Shown: piece after piece, positions 62,373-64,000 of the stretch
Layout of the letters: each line of letters starts with the position of its first letter
Position numbering within the stretch: the stretch's first letter is position 1
Source of the DNA: Stramonita haemastoma
Lineage: Eukaryota > Mollusca > Gastropoda > Neogastropoda > Muricidae
Reading direction: 5' to 3'
Assembly: GCA_030674155.1 (NCBI GenBank)
Contig: CM060328.1
Span: 30,554,939-30,618,938, forward strand
DNA: 64,000 nucleotides
Made by a program: the position numbers and the translations under genes
The notes under the pieces: model-generated
Told to the model about the DNA's origin: nothing
The model's database searches: none
The model's input: the letters and a program-made list of their open reading frames with translations, nothing else

Positions 62373-63041
62373 TTTGTGTGTGTGTGTGTGTGATCACATT
62401 GTACTGTTTTCTGTTTGATAAAAGTTATATATTTTGAATGTCTGACTGTATTTTGTATGTTTGTGGAATTTTGAAAATATTTGATCTTTTTGGTTTTACT
62501 CTGAAATGGGGAACAAACAAGTGAAGGCCTTTCAAAATTGTTTTGGTTTGGGTAGAAATCAGTTGTGTCATTAGTGTCATGTTGGTGGTAAAAGTTTTGT
62601 GCTGATTTTCCACCAGTGGGCAGATCTTTGTAGAATTTACATTACCTCGTATTTCTAACAAAGTTATTTGAAAGATTTATGCCATCAATTGATAAAGTAG
62701 TAGGTCTCCGTCAGTCGTGATTGATCATGGGCATACATGCTGGTTGTCTTTTCTGTCTGATTTTGGCAGCATCACTTGTAGAATAAGGGTTGGGTAGCCT
62801 GCTCGCAGCTAAAATAAAACAAAATGGAAAGCAATACTTCAGAATGACTTGGCATTGTATGAATGAAATGAAAATAATTTGTGCAACAATTATGACTGTA
62901 AATAAAAAACAAAAAACTTGACCAAGGTCTTTATTCAGTTTTATTGATGGATGACTGCCGTGTGTTTACAAGTGTGGAGTATGTGCACAAGATCTCAGAT
63001 ACTTCTACACCTTTTATCTGTAGTTCTCTCTCTTCTCTCTG

Positions 63042-63075
<34 letters not shown>

Positions 63076-63129
63076 CTGATCTGATAACGCGGGTCACAAG
63101 CCATAAAAAACAGTAAGCATGTAAACATA

Positions 63130-63430
63130 TATCTGATCAGAACATTGCGCTGGCAATTTGACAACACTGGTTCGATTCTGGTCGAGGAGATTTTTCTCCT
63201 GGAGTTAACATCAGTGCGACTCCACTCTCCCCAAAAGTCTTCGGATAGACTTTAAACCGAGGCCCCGTGTGCGAACGCACACAGAACATCTTGCGCACAC
63301 GTTAAATCCTGTTCCGCTTTTCATAAGATAGGCCATCGTGTGCCGGTGTGAACAGACATTTACAAAACTGTAAAAAGGATAAAAAGATGGCTTATCCCGT
63401 TAGCCTCGATATAAAAGACTATAAAAAGAA
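63130..63430 (+). mobile_element. SINE-A, 5' end clipped
   Basis: TGATCAGAACATTGCGCTGG, box B GGTTCGATTC, full body, AGCCTCGATATAAAAGACTA. Confidence 0.9.
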
Positions 63431-63759
63431 TAAAATAAAATAATGTATGGGCCATGGCCTTTTTATGAATATATATTTTTATTTAGAGTATAGAGTTCTC
63501 TTTTGCCTGTTTCACTCTCCCCCCTTCTTTACACCCAAATGTACTGAATCAGACCATCAGATATACACATTGGATTGGATTGGAGATATATACACACACA
63601 CCACATTCAGATGTGTTTTGATGCCTGTTACCGACAGACAATAAGTGAAGATGTTATAGTTGGGTATTAAGAATGGGGAAAAGTTTTAAGGGATGTGGTT
63701 TTTCGGTTTTATCTTGCGTGTCGATTATGTGATTCTCCAACAACGCTGTGACCTAAGTT

Positions 63760-64000
63760 GACACTTAGGCAAGGCAAATTCTTTTATTCGAGAATAATGA
63801 ATCATCACGTGTGCTTTTTTACATCCAGTCCCCGCCCTTTTCAGGGATAACATCAAGATAAAAAATAACCTCTAACTAAACAATAATAATGATGATCCAA
63901 ATACCAAGAGCAAGAAACCATACAAAGTATCAAACAACAGGCAAGAAATAAGACAGAGATACAATAATAAGGTAATGATATGATAATGATAACCTTAAAA
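63760..64000 (-). mobile_element. SINE-F, reverse, runs off the window
   Basis: AAGGCAAATTCTTTTATTCG, TCCAGTCCCCGCCCTTTTCA, GGGATAACATCAAGATAAAA; colinear with the copy at 9612 (TACAAAGTATCAAACAACA versus GCAGTACCAAACAACA). Confidence 0.78.

Overview
The window is animal nuclear DNA. Its introns are GT-AG, its intergenic DNA is AT-rich, simple repeats (mostly AC/GT and AG/CT) are extremely abundant, and there are many short retroposons with tRNA-like or 5S-rRNA-like heads plus several DNA-transposon remnants. A marine mollusc, perhaps a gastropod, fits best. That is inference from genome texture, not from a diagnostic marker.

The one certain gene is cactin (+ strand, 19 coding exons, 12880 to 34451). 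Every intron is GT-AG, all exon phases are compatible, and the joined reading frame is 2133 nt (710 residues plus stop). The protein has an N-terminal Arg/Ser-rich region, the conserved cactin mid region and the near-invariant C-terminal cactin domain ending in YRYRR. Introns hold most of the 21.6 kb and are packed with nested mobile elements and minisatellites.

Upstream on the minus strand, 10850 to 7732, I assemble a two-exon gene that appears to encode a 101-residue secreted protein: signal peptide, Ser run, Gly-rich middle, leucine-rich helix and an Ala-Pro repeat tail ending in Gly-Lys. It has a TATA box, a consensus donor and a compatible acceptor, and its coding exon is strikingly GC-rich. 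I do not recognise the family. It is the best candidate for something undescribed.

Downstream, 38.3 to 45.7 kb (+) shows a promoter-like island, at least five exon-like blocks with good splice sites and a poly(A) signal. Its coding capacity is ambiguous: it could be a lncRNA or a small-protein gene, and one alternative first exon encodes a signal peptide.

Layout: 1-350 satellite-like repeat; 782-1707 pogo-like DNA transposon with a DNA-binding-domain-only ORF; 2.1-7.2 kb microsatellites interleaved with tRNA-derived SINEs; 7.7-10.9 kb minus-strand small-protein gene; 8.1-12.5 kb SINEs and GA/CT tracts; 12.9-34.5 kb cactin, whose introns contain two TTAA-flanked MITE families, a 2.3 kb Kolobok-like element and 5S-derived SINEs; 34.5-36 kb cactin 3' UTR; 38-46 kb candidate transcription unit and tandem repeats; 43-55.4 kb a same-orientation family of degenerate repeats ending in ATTGG tails; 53.5-54.0 kb LINE fragment reaching the RNase H start; 56-59.5 kb minisatellites; 59.5-64 kb AT-rich DNA with scattered SINEs.
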